Of a DNA stretch of 64,000 nucleotides, positions 39,462 to 50,336 are shown in pieces. Under the pieces are notes generated by a model. It was not told the origin of the DNA, did no database searches, and saw only the letters and a program-made list of their open reading frames with translations. Within the stretch, counting starts at the first letter, position 1, and each line of letters begins with the position of its first letter. This DNA comes from Buchnera aphidicola (Mindarus japonicus) (GTDB lineage: Bacteria > Pseudomonadota > Gammaproteobacteria > Enterobacterales > Enterobacteriaceae): assembly GCF_039393905.1 (NCBI RefSeq), contig NZ_CP135030.1:248001-312000 (forward strand), written 5' to 3'. Position numbers and translations under genes: made by a program.

Positions 39462-39490
39462 TTTCTGAAGTACTTTAAGTACTTCAGAAA
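39462..39490. repeat. 29-base palindrome between rpsA and tpiA
   Basis: TTTCTGAAGTACTT at 39462-39475 is exactly complementary to AAGTACTTCAGAAA at 39477-39490, with a single T between. A T9 run follows on the plus strand, but both flanking genes are on the minus strand. On the minus strand it would sit after rpsA and before tpiA without a clear T run. It may be an rpsA 3' end or an RNA-processing hairpin. Confidence 0.5.
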
Positions 39491-39545
39491 ATTTTTTTTT
39501 ACAAATTTAATAAATTAAATATTTTTAATATATGAAAAATAAAAT

Positions 39546-41225
39546 TTATTCACTATTTTTTGCTGCTTTAAAAGCTTCAAACATAACATTTGAAAATTTT
39601 TCATCTTTTGGTTTGGAATTTTTTACACTATTTATCTTTTTTTCTTTATTCTTTTCTTTTTCTTGAAAAGAAAGATAAATAACTCGATTTTTTCTATCAA
39701 CATTATTAATTTTTACTGTAATTAGATTTCCGATTTTAAAATAATTATTTTGTTTATTTTTTTTGAATGTTTCTGTAGAGTCAGAAACTTTAATAATTCC
39801 TTCTAAATTATTTTCCAAACTAACTATTATGCTTTTATTATCAATCGAAATTATTTTTCCTGAAGTTATTGCATTTTTCTTATTAGTATTAATAAATTGA
39901 TTTAAAGGATCTTCATGTAATTGTTTAATTCCTAAAGAAATTCTTTCTCTTTCAGAATCAACCTGTAAAACAACAGCTTTAATTTCGTCAGTTTTTTTAT
40001 ATTTTTGAACTGCTATTTCTCCGGGAATTGTCCAGGAAATATCTGATAAATGAACTAAACCATCGATACCCCCTTTTAAACCTATAAAAATTCCAAAATC
40101 AGTAATAGATTTAATTTTTCCAATAACATGACATCCTTTCTGATGTGTTTCAGAAAACTCTTTCCAAGGATTTAAAGTACATTGTTTTAATCCTAATGAA
40201 ATTCTTCTTCTTTCTTCATCAATATCTAATACCATAACTTCTACTATATTATTAACATTTACAACTTTAGAAGGATGAATATTTTTATTTGTCCAATCCA
40301 TTTCTGAAACATGAACTAATCCTTCTACTCCTTCTTTAATTTCTACAAAACATCCATAATCAGTTAAGTTTGTTACCCTTCCTTTTAATTTAGTTCCTTC
40401 GGGATATTTTTTAGCAATCTCAACCCAAGGATCTTCACCTAACTGTTTTAATCCTAAAGAAACTCTAATTTTTTCTCGATCAAATTTTAAAATAGTTACT
40501 AAAATATCATCCCCTACACTAACAATTTCACTAGGATGTTTTACTCTTTTCCATGCCATATCAGTAATATGCAATAAACCATCTACCCCACCTAAATCTA
40601 CAAAAGCTCCATAATCAGTTAAATTTTTAACTATTCCTTTGACTGTAGCTCCTTCCTTAAGACTTTCTAATAATTGATTTCTTTCAGCACTATTTTCTGA
40701 TTCAATAACAGCTCTACGAGAGACTACTACATTGTTTCTTTTTTGGTCTAATTTAATTACTTTAAACTCTAGTTCTTTACCTTCAAAATGAATAGTATCT
40801 CTAATTGGGCGAATATCTACTAATGAACCAGGTAAAAATGCTCGAATATCATTTAATTCAACTGTAAAACCACCTTTTACTTTTCCATTGATGATTCCAA
40901 CTATAGTTTCTGAATTTTCGTAAGCTTTTTCTAATAAAATCCATGCTTCATGTCGTTTTGCTTTTTCTCTAGAAAGTATTGTTTCTCCAAATCCATCTTC
41001 TATAGCATCTAAAGCTACGTCAATTACTTCACCAACAGAAATTTCTATTTTTCCTTTAGAATTTTTAAATTGTTCGATTGGAATAATAGACTCAGATTTT
41101 AGTCCTGCATCTACTAGTACTACATCTTTATTAATTGAAATAATAGTACCTTGAATAATTGATCCGGGTCGGGTTTTAATCTCTTTAAGAGACTCTTCAA
41201 ATAATTCTGAAAAAGATTCTGTCAT
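39546..41225 (-). CDS. rpsA: 30S ribosomal protein S1
   Basis: S1 binds mRNA leaders on the ribosome and is needed for translation initiation. The 559 residues (E. coli 557) form six S1 domains; the repeated signature [20 protein letters not shown] and its variants ([42 protein letters not shown]) recurs about every 85 residues. The last domain is the most drifted, and the tail is lysine-rich. cmk lies just upstream on the same strand, as in enterics. Confidence 0.98.
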   Translation of the reverse strand: MTESFSELFEESLKEIKTRPGSIIQGTIISINKDVVLVDAGLKSESIIPIEQFKNSKGKIEISVGEVIDVALDAIEDGFGETILSREKAKRHEAWILLEKAYENSETIVGIINGKVKGGFTVELNDIRAFLPGSLVDIRPIRDTIHFEGKELEFKVIKLDQKRNNVVVSRRAVIESENSAERNQLLESLKEGATVKGIVKNLTDYGAFVDLGGVDGLLHITDMAWKRVKHPSEIVSVGDDILVTILKFDREKIRVSLGLKQLGEDPWVEIAKKYPEGTKLKGRVTNLTDYGCFVEIKEGVEGLVHVSEMDWTNKNIHPSKVVNVNNIVEVMVLDIDEERRRISLGLKQCTLNPWKEFSETHQKGCHVIGKIKSITDFGIFIGLKGGIDGLVHLSDISWTIPGEIAVQKYKKTDEIKAVVLQVDSERERISLGIKQLHEDPLNQFINTNKKNAITSGKIISIDNKSIIVSLENNLEGIIKVSDSTETFKKNKQNNYFKIGNLITVKINNVDRKNRVIYLSFQEKEKNKEKKINSVKNSKPKDEKFSNVMFEAFKAAKNSE

Positions 41226-41328
41226 ATTAATAGTTCTTTAGAAAATTCATCTTAAATTTCTAATTAGAATCCTTCTAATTAAATATTGTTTATATTTATT
41301 TATAATATCCATTTTATAAAACCGTAAA

Positions 41329-42024
41329 TTAAATACTTTTTTTTATTTCTTTTTTATATTTTTCATTTATATAATGCATGCATAATGTAAATACTTCTTT
41401 AACATTCATATTTGTTGAATCAATGATTATAGCATTTTTTGCTGGCATTAAAGGAGAAATAGTTCGAGTATAATCTCGGTTATCTCTTTTTTTCATTTCA
41501 AAAAATAATCGATTCGCATTAATAAATAAACCTTTTTTCTTTAATTCCAGCATTCTTCTATTAACACGACTAATTAAATCAGCTTTTAAAAAAAATTTTA
41601 TTTCAGCTTCTGGAAATACTACTGTACCCATATCTCTACCATTAGCTACTAATCCTGGGAATTTTTGAAACATTCGTTGTTTTTTTAATAAAGCATTTCG
41701 AACATGAGGAAGCATAGCTAATTGTGAAGCTATATCACTAACTTTTTGAAAAATAATTTTTTTAGATATATTTTTTCCATTAGAAAAAAATAAAAAATTA
41801 TTTTCTTTTTTTAAAATCTCAAATTTTAAATTTTTTGAAATTGAGATTAAATCTAAATCTAAAATAGAAATATTATTTTCTATAACTATTAATGCTAAAG
41901 CTCTATAAATAATTCCTGATTCAAGAAAAAACCAATTTAATTTATTTGCTATAGCTTTACATATAACACTTTTTCCGGCCCCGCTGGGTCCATCTATAGT
42001 AATTACAGGAGCAAGTATATTCAT
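41329..42024 (-). CDS. cmk: cytidylate kinase
   Basis: Phosphorylates CMP and dCMP with ATP. The 231 residues (E. coli 227) begin with the P-loop TIDGPSGAGKSVICKAIA. GRDMGTVVFPEAEIKFFL near residue 130 and the lid arginines RDNRDYTR near 185 are conserved. CAGGAG precedes the ATG. The order aroA-cmk-rpsA is as in E. coli. Confidence 0.97.
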   Translation of the reverse strand: MNILAPVITIDGPSGAGKSVICKAIANKLNWFFLESGIIYRALALIVIENNISILDLDLISISKNLKFEILKKENNFLFFSNGKNISKKIIFQKVSDIASQLAMLPHVRNALLKKQRMFQKFPGLVANGRDMGTVVFPEAEIKFFLKADLISRVNRRMLELKKKGLFINANRLFFEMKKRDNRDYTRTISPLMPAKNAIIIDSTNMNVKEVFTLCMHYINEKYKKEIKKSI

Positions 42025-42195
42025 TTTTTTCTCCTGTTAAAACCAAATTAGTGTACTTTAATTATAAATATATTAAATTTCTATAATTTTTAATTTATTA
42101 ACTAATTTAGTTGTTCAAAAATTATTGATTTTTTTAACATCTTAAATTTAAGATATAAAAGAATTTTATAAATAAATCAATTCTATTTTAAAAAA

Positions 42196-43482
42196 CTAAT
42201 TATAAGTACTAATTTTTTGAAGTTCATTAAAATATGTTGGAAATGTTTTATTTACACATTGGGGATTTAAAATAGTTACTGAAATATTAGATAATGCTAT
42301 TAAAGAAAAACACATTGCTATACGATGATCATTATAAGTGCTAATTTCTGCATGTAAAAATTTTTCAGGAGGTTTAATTAAAATGTAATCTTTTCCTTCT
42401 TTAACAAAAGCTCCTATTTTTTTTAACTCTGTAGCCATAGCTAATAAACGATCACTTTCTTTTAATCTCCAATTATATACATTTTTAATTTTAGTTATTC
42501 CTTTAGAAAATAATGCAACTATTGCTATAGTCATAGCTGCATCTGGAATATGATTCATATCTAATTGAACTGCATTTAGTTGATTTTTAGTACAAGAAAT
42601 AAAATTAGAGCCCCAAGTAATTTTAGCACCCATTTTTTCTAAAACATCGGCAAATCGCACATCTCCTTGTAAACTTTTTTTTCCAATTCCATGCACTTTA
42701 ACCGTTCCTCCTTTAATAGCAGCTGCGGCTAAAAAATAAGAAGCTGATGAAGCATCTCCTTCTATATTAAATTCTCCAGGAGTCTTATAGTTTTGATTTC
42801 CTTGAATAAAAAAAGAACGATATCTATTATTTTTAACTAAAACTCCAAATTTCTTCATTAATTCAATTGTTAATTTTATATATGGTTTAGATACCAATTC
42901 ACCTAATATAAAAATGTTTGTGTTATTTTTTGATAAAGGAGAAACTATTAATAAAGCTGTTAAAAATTGACTGGAAATGTTTCCTTTAAGATAAATATCT
43001 CCTCCAACATATCCTCCTTTAATAAAAATAGGAAGAAATCCTTTTTCTTTAAGATATACAATATCAGCACCACCTTGTTTAAGAGCATCAACTAAATGTT
43101 TAATTGGTCTTTCAAGCATTCTGGGATCGCCTGTTAATTCTACATTATTTTTTTTAAGAGAAAAAAGAGCCGTTAGAGGTCTAACTACTGTTCCTGCATT
43201 TCCTAAAAAAAAAGTTGTTTTTTTAAGAACTTTAAAAGCTTTAATGTTCCCATAAATTATACAAGATTTTTTTTTATTAAATAATTTATATTGAATTCCT
43301 AAAGTTTGTAATGCTTCTAACATATATCTAGTATCATCGCTATCTAACAAATTTTTTATTTCAGTTTTTCCATTTGATATAGCAGATAAAAGTAATACTC
43401 TATTAGAAATACTTTTTGAACCTGGTAAATAAATATTTCCATTTATTTTTTTTATAGCTTCTAATTTTATTTTTTTATTCAT
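42196..43482 (-). CDS. aroA: 3-phosphoshikimate 1-carboxyvinyltransferase (EPSP synthase)
   Basis: AroA joins shikimate 3-phosphate and PEP in chorismate synthesis, upstream of tryptophan. I choose the ATG at 43482 ([20 protein letters not shown], 428 residues, E. coli 427) over a TTG five codons upstream, because it aligns with the E. coli start. Conserved blocks: [14 protein letters not shown] near 18, [14 protein letters not shown] near 90, [11 protein letters not shown] near 122, [19 protein letters not shown] near 238, [13 protein letters not shown] near 310 and the [17 protein letters not shown] block near 380. Confidence 0.97.
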   Translation of the reverse strand: MNKKIKLEAIKKINGNIYLPGSKSISNRVLLLSAISNGKTEIKNLLDSDDTRYMLEALQTLGIQYKLFNKKKSCIIYGNIKAFKVLKKTTFFLGNAGTVVRPLTALFSLKKNNVELTGDPRMLERPIKHLVDALKQGGADIVYLKEKGFLPIFIKGGYVGGDIYLKGNISSQFLTALLIVSPLSKNNTNIFILGELVSKPYIKLTIELMKKFGVLVKNNRYRSFFIQGNQNYKTPGEFNIEGDASSASYFLAAAAIKGGTVKVHGIGKKSLQGDVRFADVLEKMGAKITWGSNFISCTKNQLNAVQLDMNHIPDAAMTIAIVALFSKGITKIKNVYNWRLKESDRLLAMATELKKIGAFVKEGKDYILIKPPEKFLHAEISTYNDHRIAMCFSLIALSNISVTILNPQCVNKTFPTYFNELQKISTYN

Positions 43483-43552
43483 AATATAAAAACTCAAGTA
43501 TTTATTTTAAATAAATTTTAAAAAATCCGAAAAATGTTATGCAAAAAAAGAT

Positions 43553-44638
43553 TTATTTATATTTTTTTTCAAAATAATTCATAAAATTTATCAATTTTTT
43601 TACTCCCTCTATAGGCATTGCATTATAAATTGAAGCTCTTATTCCACCTACTATTTTATGTCCTTTTAAAGCATACAAACCAAAAGATAGTGCTTCTTTT
43701 ATAAAAGCTTTATTTAATTTTTCATTTTTCAGATAAAATGGAACATTCATATACGATCTATACTTTTTACTGATATTATTAATATAAAAATCTGTAGTAT
43801 CTATTTTTTCATAAAGTAAATTGGCTTTTATTTCATTTTTCTTTTCTATTTCTTCTAAACCACCTTGCTTTATTAACCATTTCACAACTAAACCTGCTAA
43901 ATACCAAGAAAATGTAACCGGTGTATTAAACATAGATTGATGTTTTATTGCTATATTATAATCTAGAATAGAAGGAACTAACTTTTTTTTACTTGTAATT
44001 AAGTCTTTTCTGATAATAACTAGTGTTACTCCAGAAGAAGATATATTTTTTTGAGCGCTAGCATAAATTAACCCATATTTACTAACATCAATACGTCTAG
44101 ATAAAATAGTTGAAGAAAAATCTCCTATTATTATTTTGTTTAAAAAATTAGGTTCTTCTTTTATTTCTATTCCTTCTAGAGTTTCATTAGGACAATAATG
44201 AACATAAGAAGATTGTTTATTAAGCTTCCATTCTGAAAATGGAAGAATGTTTATTCGATTATTGTTATGTTTAATAACATTAATTCTTTGAGGTAAACAA
44301 TATTTTTTAGCTTCTTCAAAAGCGGCATTAGACCAATAACCACTACAAACATAATCAGTAAGTTGATTTTTTTTTGTTAAATTCATCGGAATAGCTGAAA
44401 ATTGCCCCCTTGCCCCACCTGAAAAAAATAAAACGTGATAATCACTTGGAATGTTCATTAAAAATCGTAAATTTTTTTCACATTCTTCTACTACTTTCAT
44501 AAATTCAACACTTCTGTGACTAATCTCTATAACTGAAGCTCCTAAATTTCTCCAATTATAAAATTCTTTTTTATACTGAGTTAAAATATCTTTAGGTATC
44601 ATAGAAGGACCAGCACTAAAATTATAAGTCGTATTCAT
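43553..44638 (-). CDS. serC: phosphoserine aminotransferase
   Basis: SerC makes phosphoserine in serine synthesis and also acts in vitamin B6 synthesis. I choose the ATG at 44638 (MNTTYNFSAGPSMIP, 361 residues; E. coli 362) because GGTGA lies seven bases upstream and the N terminus aligns; an ATG five codons earlier is possible. FSGGARGQFSAIPMNL near 72, HYCPNETLEGI near 148, the PLP lysine in YASAQKNISSSG near 196, and GGIRASIYNAMP near 335 are conserved. It precedes aroA by 70 bases, the enteric serC-aroA order. Confidence 0.97.
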   Translation of the reverse strand: MNTTYNFSAGPSMIPKDILTQYKKEFYNWRNLGASVIEISHRSVEFMKVVEECEKNLRFLMNIPSDYHVLFFSGGARGQFSAIPMNLTKKNQLTDYVCSGYWSNAAFEEAKKYCLPQRINVIKHNNNRINILPFSEWKLNKQSSYVHYCPNETLEGIEIKEEPNFLNKIIIGDFSSTILSRRIDVSKYGLIYASAQKNISSSGVTLVIIRKDLITSKKKLVPSILDYNIAIKHQSMFNTPVTFSWYLAGLVVKWLIKQGGLEEIEKKNEIKANLLYEKIDTTDFYINNISKKYRSYMNVPFYLKNEKLNKAFIKEALSFGLYALKGHKIVGGIRASIYNAMPIEGVKKLINFMNYFEKKYK

Positions 44639-44682
44639 ATTATTCACCAACATTTTTTACGAAAACTACAAAAAGATATTTT

Positions 44683-45981
44683 TTAAGAAATTATTTTCAG
44701 TCCATTCATATATTTGTTTTGTAGTACCAATGGTACTTCAATAGCACCATTTTCTAATTGATAATTTTCTATTATTGCTCCTAGTGTTCTACTTAGAGCT
44801 AAGGCAGAACCGTTTATAGTATGAAGAAACTTTTTTTTTGTTTTTTTAGAACTACTTTTATATTTAGATTTCATTCTTCTTGCTTGAAAATCAATCATAT
44901 TTGAACAAGAAGATATTTCTCTATATTTTTTTTGAAATGGAAACCAAACTTCCAAATCATAAGTTTTTGAAGAAGAAAATCCTAATTCCTTTGGACATAA
45001 CTGTACTTTTCTATAAGGTAAATTCAATAATTGTAATATTTTTTCGGCATGTAAGGTTAATTCTTCTAATGCTTCCATAGAATATTTAGGATTTACAATT
45101 TGTACTATTTCTACTTTCTCAAATTGATGCATTCTAATTAAACCTTTAGATTCTTTTCCATAAGAAGAAGGTTCTAATCTAAAACAAGGTGTGAGAGCAG
45201 TTAGTTTAATTGGTAGATCTTCTTTGTTAAAAATTTTATCCCGAATTAAATTAGTTAAAGGAACTTCTGCTGTTGGAATTAATGTATATTGAATTTTTTC
45301 ATTTATTTTTTCAGAAGATTGAATATGAAACAAATCCGAACTAAATTTAGGTAGTTGTCCTGTTCCATACAAACTTTCTGAATTAACTAAATAAGGCACA
45401 TAAGTTTCTAGATATCCATGTTCAATAGTATGAGTATCTATCATAAATTGGCTTAAAGCACGATGTAATAAGGCTATTTTCCCTTTCATAACAACAAATT
45501 TTGATCCAGATATCTTTGCTGAAGATTTCCAATCTAATCCTTTTAAATTTTTTCCTAATTCAATATGATCTTTAATTTTAAAATTAAATTTTTTAATATT
45601 TCCCCACTTCATTATTTCTTGATTTTTATTTTCTATACAAGTAAAAATTGTATCTTCTGATGGTATATTGGGGATTTCACTATAAATTTTAAATAAATCT
45701 AATTCAAAAATTTTTAATTTATTTCGATATTTATATATTTTTTTATTGATAATTGAAACTTCGTTCTCAATTTCTAAAGTATTTTTTTTGATTCTTTTTA
45801 AAATTCCTATTTTTTTAGATAAATTATTTCGAATAGCTTGTAAATTTTCCGTTTTTACTTGGAAAATTTTTCGACTTCTCTCCATTTCTTGAATTTTTTC
45901 AATATTTAAGGTAAATCCTCGCATTAATAATTTTTTATTAACAATATCTAATTGATTTCGTAATAAATTCTTGTCTATCAT
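44683..45981 (-). CDS. serS: seryl-tRNA synthetase
   Basis: Class II synthetase charging tRNA-Ser, one of which (anticodon TGA) is at 60703. The 432 residues (E. coli 430) open with an N-terminal two-helix coiled-coil arm (residues about 27-105, rich in K/E/I), followed by the catalytic domain: LIPTAEVPLTNL near 233, motif 2 in CFRLEPSSYGKESKGLIRMHQFEKVE, split here as CFRLEPSSYGKE and RMHQFEKVEI, and motif 3 NGSALALSRTLGAIIEN near 385. It diverges from trxB. Confidence 0.97.
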   Translation of the reverse strand: MIDKNLLRNQLDIVNKKLLMRGFTLNIEKIQEMERSRKIFQVKTENLQAIRNNLSKKIGILKRIKKNTLEIENEVSIINKKIYKYRNKLKIFELDLFKIYSEIPNIPSEDTIFTCIENKNQEIMKWGNIKKFNFKIKDHIELGKNLKGLDWKSSAKISGSKFVVMKGKIALLHRALSQFMIDTHTIEHGYLETYVPYLVNSESLYGTGQLPKFSSDLFHIQSSEKINEKIQYTLIPTAEVPLTNLIRDKIFNKEDLPIKLTALTPCFRLEPSSYGKESKGLIRMHQFEKVEIVQIVNPKYSMEALEELTLHAEKILQLLNLPYRKVQLCPKELGFSSSKTYDLEVWFPFQKKYREISSCSNMIDFQARRMKSKYKSSSKKTKKKFLHTINGSALALSRTLGAIIENYQLENGAIEVPLVLQNKYMNGLKIIS

Positions 45982-46415
45982 AATTAATTTATTTTCTTAG
46001 TTAACTAAAGCTATAATTATAATATATTACTTTTAAATACAAAAAAATATTTTTATTAATAAAGAATTAAAAATAAAAAATTCAATTTTTTTATGTAATA
46101 GAAACATTACATAAATATACTTTCATAAAATATATAAATATTTATGAATTAATGATTTAAGCAATACTTTTAATTAAAAAAATGTTTAAAAAATATTTTT
46201 TTAGTTTAATAAGTTAAAAACCGTTTAACATTTTTTTAAAGAAATTGTTTTTTATACTAAAAAAACATCTTTAAATTATCTATTAAAAAAAAAAAAATCA
46301 TGATATAATTTTTCTGAATAGAAAAAATAAATTTCTTATTAATAATTCAAAATTATTAATTTCCTAATACTGATAAAAAATTAAAAAAATGTTTTTTTTT
46401 AAGGAAACATATAAT
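45982..46415. promoter_or_regulatory. 434-base divergent spacer serS/trxB with candidate promoter and inverted repeat
   Basis: No coding potential. A perfect TATAAT at 46304-46309 lies 107 bases before trxB, preceded by a long A run and no good -35. An inverted repeat, 10 bp (46090-46099 with 46106-46115, loop AGAAAC), lies on the serS side. E. coli has several genes here (rarA, lolA, ftsK, lrp); no remnant of them was recognised. Confidence 0.35.
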
Positions 46416-47375
46416 ATGAAATCATTAAAAAGTAGGAAACTTATTATTATAGGAACTGGACCAGCTGGGTATACAGCTGCGATATATGCAGCTAGAGCGA
46501 ACCTTAAACCTACTTTAATTACCGGTATAATTCCGGGAGGACAATTAACAAAAACTGAAAATATTGAAAATTGGCCTGGTGATATTAGCTCTTTAACTGG
46601 ATCAGAATTGATGGATCGAATGAAAAAACATGCTATAAAGTTTAACTCTGAAATTATATCTGATGAAATATTGAGTGTAAATTTCAAAATTTTTCCATTT
46701 AAATTAACTGGAGAAGAATACGAGTATGTTGCTAAATCAGTAATTATTGCAACTGGGGCATCTCCAAAATATCTAGGTATAAATTCTGAAAAAAAATTTC
46801 TCGGAAAAGGGATTTCAACATGTGCTATATGCGACGGTTTTTTTTATAAAGAAAAAAATATTGCAATTATAGGTGGAGGAAATACAGCAATAGAAGAAGC
46901 TTTATATTTATCAAATATAGTTTCTAAAATTTATTTAATCCATAGAAAACCATTTTTTACAGCAGAAAAAATTTTAATTGCCCGTTTAAATAAAAAAATT
47001 CAAGAAAAAAAAATTGTTCCTTATATGAATTATTCAGTTAAAAAATTCATAGGAAATAATAAAGAGTTAACAGGTATAAAAATAATTTCTGAAAAAAATA
47101 ATGATATTTCTAAATCAATAAATCTTTCAGGAGTTTTTATTTGTATAGGAAATACTCCAAATACAAATATTTTTAGAAAACAACTAAAAATGAAAAATGG
47201 TTATATAAAAACTAATCTTTCGAATTTTCATGGATATAAAACTCAAACTAGCATAGAAGGAATTTTTGCTGCTGGAGATGTTACTGATCATATTTACAGA
47301 CAAGCTATTACTTCATCGGCTAGCGGCTGTATGGCAGCTATCGATGCCGAAAAATATCTTCAAATATCCTCCTGA
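46416..47375 (+). CDS. trxB: thioredoxin reductase
   Basis: Reduces thioredoxin with NADPH through FAD. I choose the ATG at 46416 (MKSLKSRKLIIIGTGPAGYT, 319 residues; E. coli 321) since AAGGAA precedes it and it aligns; an ATG at 46389 would add nine unrelated residues. FAD-binding IIGTGPAGYTAAIYAARA, the redox pair in TCAICDGFFY near 136, NADPH-binding IIGGGNTAIEEALYLSN and the C-terminal FAAGDVTDHIYRQAITSSASG are all intact. infA follows after 76 bases. Confidence 0.97.
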   Translation: MKSLKSRKLIIIGTGPAGYTAAIYAARANLKPTLITGIIPGGQLTKTENIENWPGDISSLTGSELMDRMKKHAIKFNSEIISDEILSVNFKIFPFKLTGEEYEYVAKSVIIATGASPKYLGINSEKKFLGKGISTCAICDGFFYKEKNIAIIGGGNTAIEEALYLSNIVSKIYLIHRKPFFTAEKILIARLNKKIQEKKIVPYMNYSVKKFIGNNKELTGIKIISEKNNDISKSINLSGVFICIGNTPNTNIFRKQLKMKNGYIKTNLSNFHGYKTQTSIEGIFAAGDVTDHIYRQAITSSASGCMAAIDAEKYLQISS

Positions 47376-47451
47376 TTTTATTAAAAAAAATATAAATATT
47401 ATTATTAATGATAAATTATATAAAACAAATGTTTTTTAAACCGAGAAAATC

Positions 47452-47670
47452 ATGCCTAAAGAAGAAAATATAGAAATGCAGGGAACCGTTATAGACACAC
47501 TTCCAAATACAATGTTTCGTGTAAAATTAGAAAACGATCATTTAATTACCGCACATATATCAGGAAAAATGAGAAAAAATTATATTCGCATCCTTACAGG
47601 AGATAAAGTAACAGTAGAGTTAACACCTTACGATCTTACTAAAGGAAGAATAATTTTTAGAAGCAGATAA
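47452..47670 (+). CDS. infA: translation initiation factor IF-1
   Basis: IF-1 blocks the ribosomal A site during initiation. The 72-residue protein is the full E. coli length and nearly identical: [38 protein letters not shown] and [15 protein letters not shown]. It is an OB-fold with the usual C-terminal arginines (FRSR). It is the best-conserved short protein in the window. Confidence 0.99.
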   Translation: MPKEENIEMQGTVIDTLPNTMFRVKLENDHLITAHISGKMRKNYIRILTGDKVTVELTPYDLTKGRIIFRSR

Positions 47671-48144
47671 AAAAAATAAATATTTTTTCCTATTTCTGTT
47701 TTAATTAAATTATTTTTTTAAAAAAAATTTTGTTAATACATTAACATATTTATTTTATAAAAATAAAACTTGTTTATGTTTAAACAAAATATTTATAAAT
47801 TTTTACTTTTTTATAAAAATTATTAATTTAATAACATTTAAATAATTTTTGATTTAAAAAAAATAATATTTTTTGGTAATGGTTAACTTTTAATATTTGA
47901 TATTTTCTATCAATAAAATAATTTTTTTTATATATATTTTTCTTAATTTTATTTTTTCTAACAAAAAAATATTCTTTATACAAAAATTTAATAATAGAAT
48001 TAATATTCAAGTTTTTTAGAAAAAAATAAAATAATATTTTCTACTCAATAAATATATATATACTTTTTTAAAAAATATTTTTTTAAACTATAAAAATAAA
48101 AAATAAATATTTATCTATCTAATAAAAAAATAATTAGGAATTTT
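47671..48144. other. 474-base spacer between infA and aspS
   Basis: No supported gene. A 60-codon lysine/tyrosine-rich open frame on the minus strand (47828-48010) has no recognisable homology and looks like chance or a remnant. The stretch must include the aspS promoter; no clear boxes stand out. Confidence 0.45.
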
Positions 48145-49899
48145 ATGAGAACAAAATATTGTGGGCAGATCAAATTATCTGATGTTAATAAATATGTACG
48201 ATTATGCGGTTGGATAAATAAAATAAGAAATTTAGGAAATATTATCTTTATAGATATGAGAGATAAAGAAGGAATTATACAAATAGTTTTTAATTCAGAA
48301 GATAAAAAAACATTTCAAAAATCAATTTTATTAAAACAAGAATCTTGTATTCAAATTTTTGGAGTTGTTAAAGAAAGAGAAAAAAAAAATAAAAATTTAA
48401 CTTTACCTACTGGGGAAATAGAAATATTAGTTAAAAAATTAAAAATTTTTAATCATTCTAAACCATTACCTCTAGATTCTAATTATGAAAACAACGAAGA
48501 GATAAGATTTAAATATCGTTATTTAGATTTAAGAAACCCAAAATTATTCAATAATCTAAAAATTAGAAATAATATTTCAATGTTAATTAGAAACTTTATG
48601 AAGAAAAACAATTTTTTAGATATTGAAACACCAATATTAAGCAAATCAACGCCAGAAGGGGCTAAAGATTATTTAATACCCAGTAGAATTCATAAAGGAA
48701 AGTTTTATGCTTTACCTCAATCTCCTCAACTATTTAAACAGTTATTAATGATATCTGGTTTTGATAAATATTATCAAATTGTTAAATGTTTTAGAGACGA
48801 AGATTTAAGGTCTGATAGACAACCTGAATTTACTCAAATTGATATTGAAATGTCATTTATTAAAGAAAAAAAAATTCGTAAATTTATAGAGAAAATGATT
48901 TGTTACTTATGGAAAAATATTATTAATGTAAATATAAAAAAGTTTCCTGTTCTTACTTATTTTCAAGCTGTTAATGAATACGGATCAGACAAACCTGACT
49001 TAAGAAATCCTCTTAAAATAATTGATTTTTCTTATATTTTTAAAAAAAATTTTTCTTTTTTTAATTTAACAAAAAATAATAACAAAGATTATCGTATAGC
49101 TGGTTTACATATTTCCAATAGTTTTAAAATAAGCAGAAAAAAAATAGAAGACTATGAAAGATATCTTAGAAAATATAATGTTAAAAAATTACATTTAATC
49201 AAAGTAAAAAATATACTTGATAAAAAAAATGGATTTAAAGGTTCAATAAATCCTATTTTTTCAACTAATATAATTAATAAATTATTAAATTTAATAGATA
49301 TTAAAAATAATGATTTACTATTAATTGTCGCCGACAATAGGAGCATTGTTAATTTTTCATTAGGAAAACTGAGAACAAAAATAGCAGAAAATTTTGATAT
49401 GATTAATAAGAATGAATGGAAACCTGTATGGATTATAGATTTTCCAATGTTTAAAAAAGATGATTTAGGAAATTATCATTCCGTTCATCATCCTTTTACT
49501 GCACCTAAGAAATATAAAATAAAAGATTTAAAAAAAGATCCAGAAAACGCTTTATCTAACTCCTATGATCTTGTTATTAATGGATGTGAAATTGGAGGAG
49601 GCTCTATTAGGATCAATACAAAAGAAATGCAAAAAACTATATTTAATATATTAAAAATTCCTAAAAAATTACAAAAAAAAAGTTTTAGTTTTTTTCTAAA
49701 AGCATTAACTTATGGAACCCCACCACATGGAGGAATAGCAATAGGACTAGATCGGATAACAATGCTTCTTACAAAAAGCAAGAGCATTAAAGATGTTATA
49801 GCATTTCCAAAAAGCACAAGTGCTTCCTGTTTAATGACAAATTCTCCTAATACCATTAAAAATATGGAATTAAAAGAACTAGGAATAAAAAAAATATAA
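48145..49899 (+). CDS. aspS: aspartyl-tRNA synthetase
   Basis: Class II bacterial-type synthetase. The 584 residues (E. coli 590) have the N-terminal OB-fold anticodon domain (RLCGWINKIRNLGNIIFIDM at about 22), the catalytic motif 2 (CFRDEDLRSDRQPEFTQIDIE, in part near 215), the bacterial insertion domain (about 290-420, strongly drifted), and motif 3 in HGGIAIGLDRITMLL near 530. EIGGGSIRI is conserved. AGGAA precedes the ATG. Confidence 0.97.
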   Translation: MRTKYCGQIKLSDVNKYVRLCGWINKIRNLGNIIFIDMRDKEGIIQIVFNSEDKKTFQKSILLKQESCIQIFGVVKEREKKNKNLTLPTGEIEILVKKLKIFNHSKPLPLDSNYENNEEIRFKYRYLDLRNPKLFNNLKIRNNISMLIRNFMKKNNFLDIETPILSKSTPEGAKDYLIPSRIHKGKFYALPQSPQLFKQLLMISGFDKYYQIVKCFRDEDLRSDRQPEFTQIDIEMSFIKEKKIRKFIEKMICYLWKNIINVNIKKFPVLTYFQAVNEYGSDKPDLRNPLKIIDFSYIFKKNFSFFNLTKNNNKDYRIAGLHISNSFKISRKKIEDYERYLRKYNVKKLHLIKVKNILDKKNGFKGSINPIFSTNIINKLLNLIDIKNNDLLLIVADNRSIVNFSLGKLRTKIAENFDMINKNEWKPVWIIDFPMFKKDDLGNYHSVHHPFTAPKKYKIKDLKKDPENALSNSYDLVINGCEIGGGSIRINTKEMQKTIFNILKIPKKLQKKSFSFFLKALTYGTPPHGGIAIGLDRITMLLTKSKSIKDVIAFPKSTSASCLMTNSPNTIKNMELKELGIKKI

Positions 49900-50336
49900 A
49901 ATAAAAATAATCATTTTTTATTATTTATCTTTAAAAATAAAGAAACAAATTAATAAATTTTAATTTATTACAACTTGTTTAGTTATAAAATTAATAATTA
50001 TATTGTTTATATAAAAATCATTAATTTTATTAATTATTTTTATTTTTTTAAATTTTCTATATAAATTAAAAAATTTAAGTCTTTTTTTATTTATTTTAGC
50101 AAATTTATCTTTATTTTTTTTAAAAAAATTTTATTTATATAATCTGATATTATTTAATAAAATTATTATTAATTTAATATTAAAAAAAATTACATTCTTA
50201 ATTAATTTGTTAAAAATAACTATGATTAATATTATTATTAGATTAATAAATTAAAGAATAAAAATTTACATATACATTAAAAAAATTTTTATTAAAAATT
50301 AAATTATATTTAATAAAATATTATTAATTGAAAAAA
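49900..50336. other. 437-base spacer between aspS and pykA
   Basis: No open frame with coding character; only A/T-rich sequence with frequent stops. In E. coli the region near pykA holds znuB/znuC, and from memory some Buchnera keep them between aspS and pykA, so this may be their eroded place. No residue-level remnant could be confirmed. The convergent genes should end here, but no strong terminator hairpin was found. Confidence 0.4.

Noticed and set aside
47828..48010. A 60-codon open frame on the minus strand between infA and aspS
   Set aside because: Composition is Lys/Tyr/Asn/Ile only, with no recognisable motif and no ribosome binding site; expected by chance in A/T-rich DNA.
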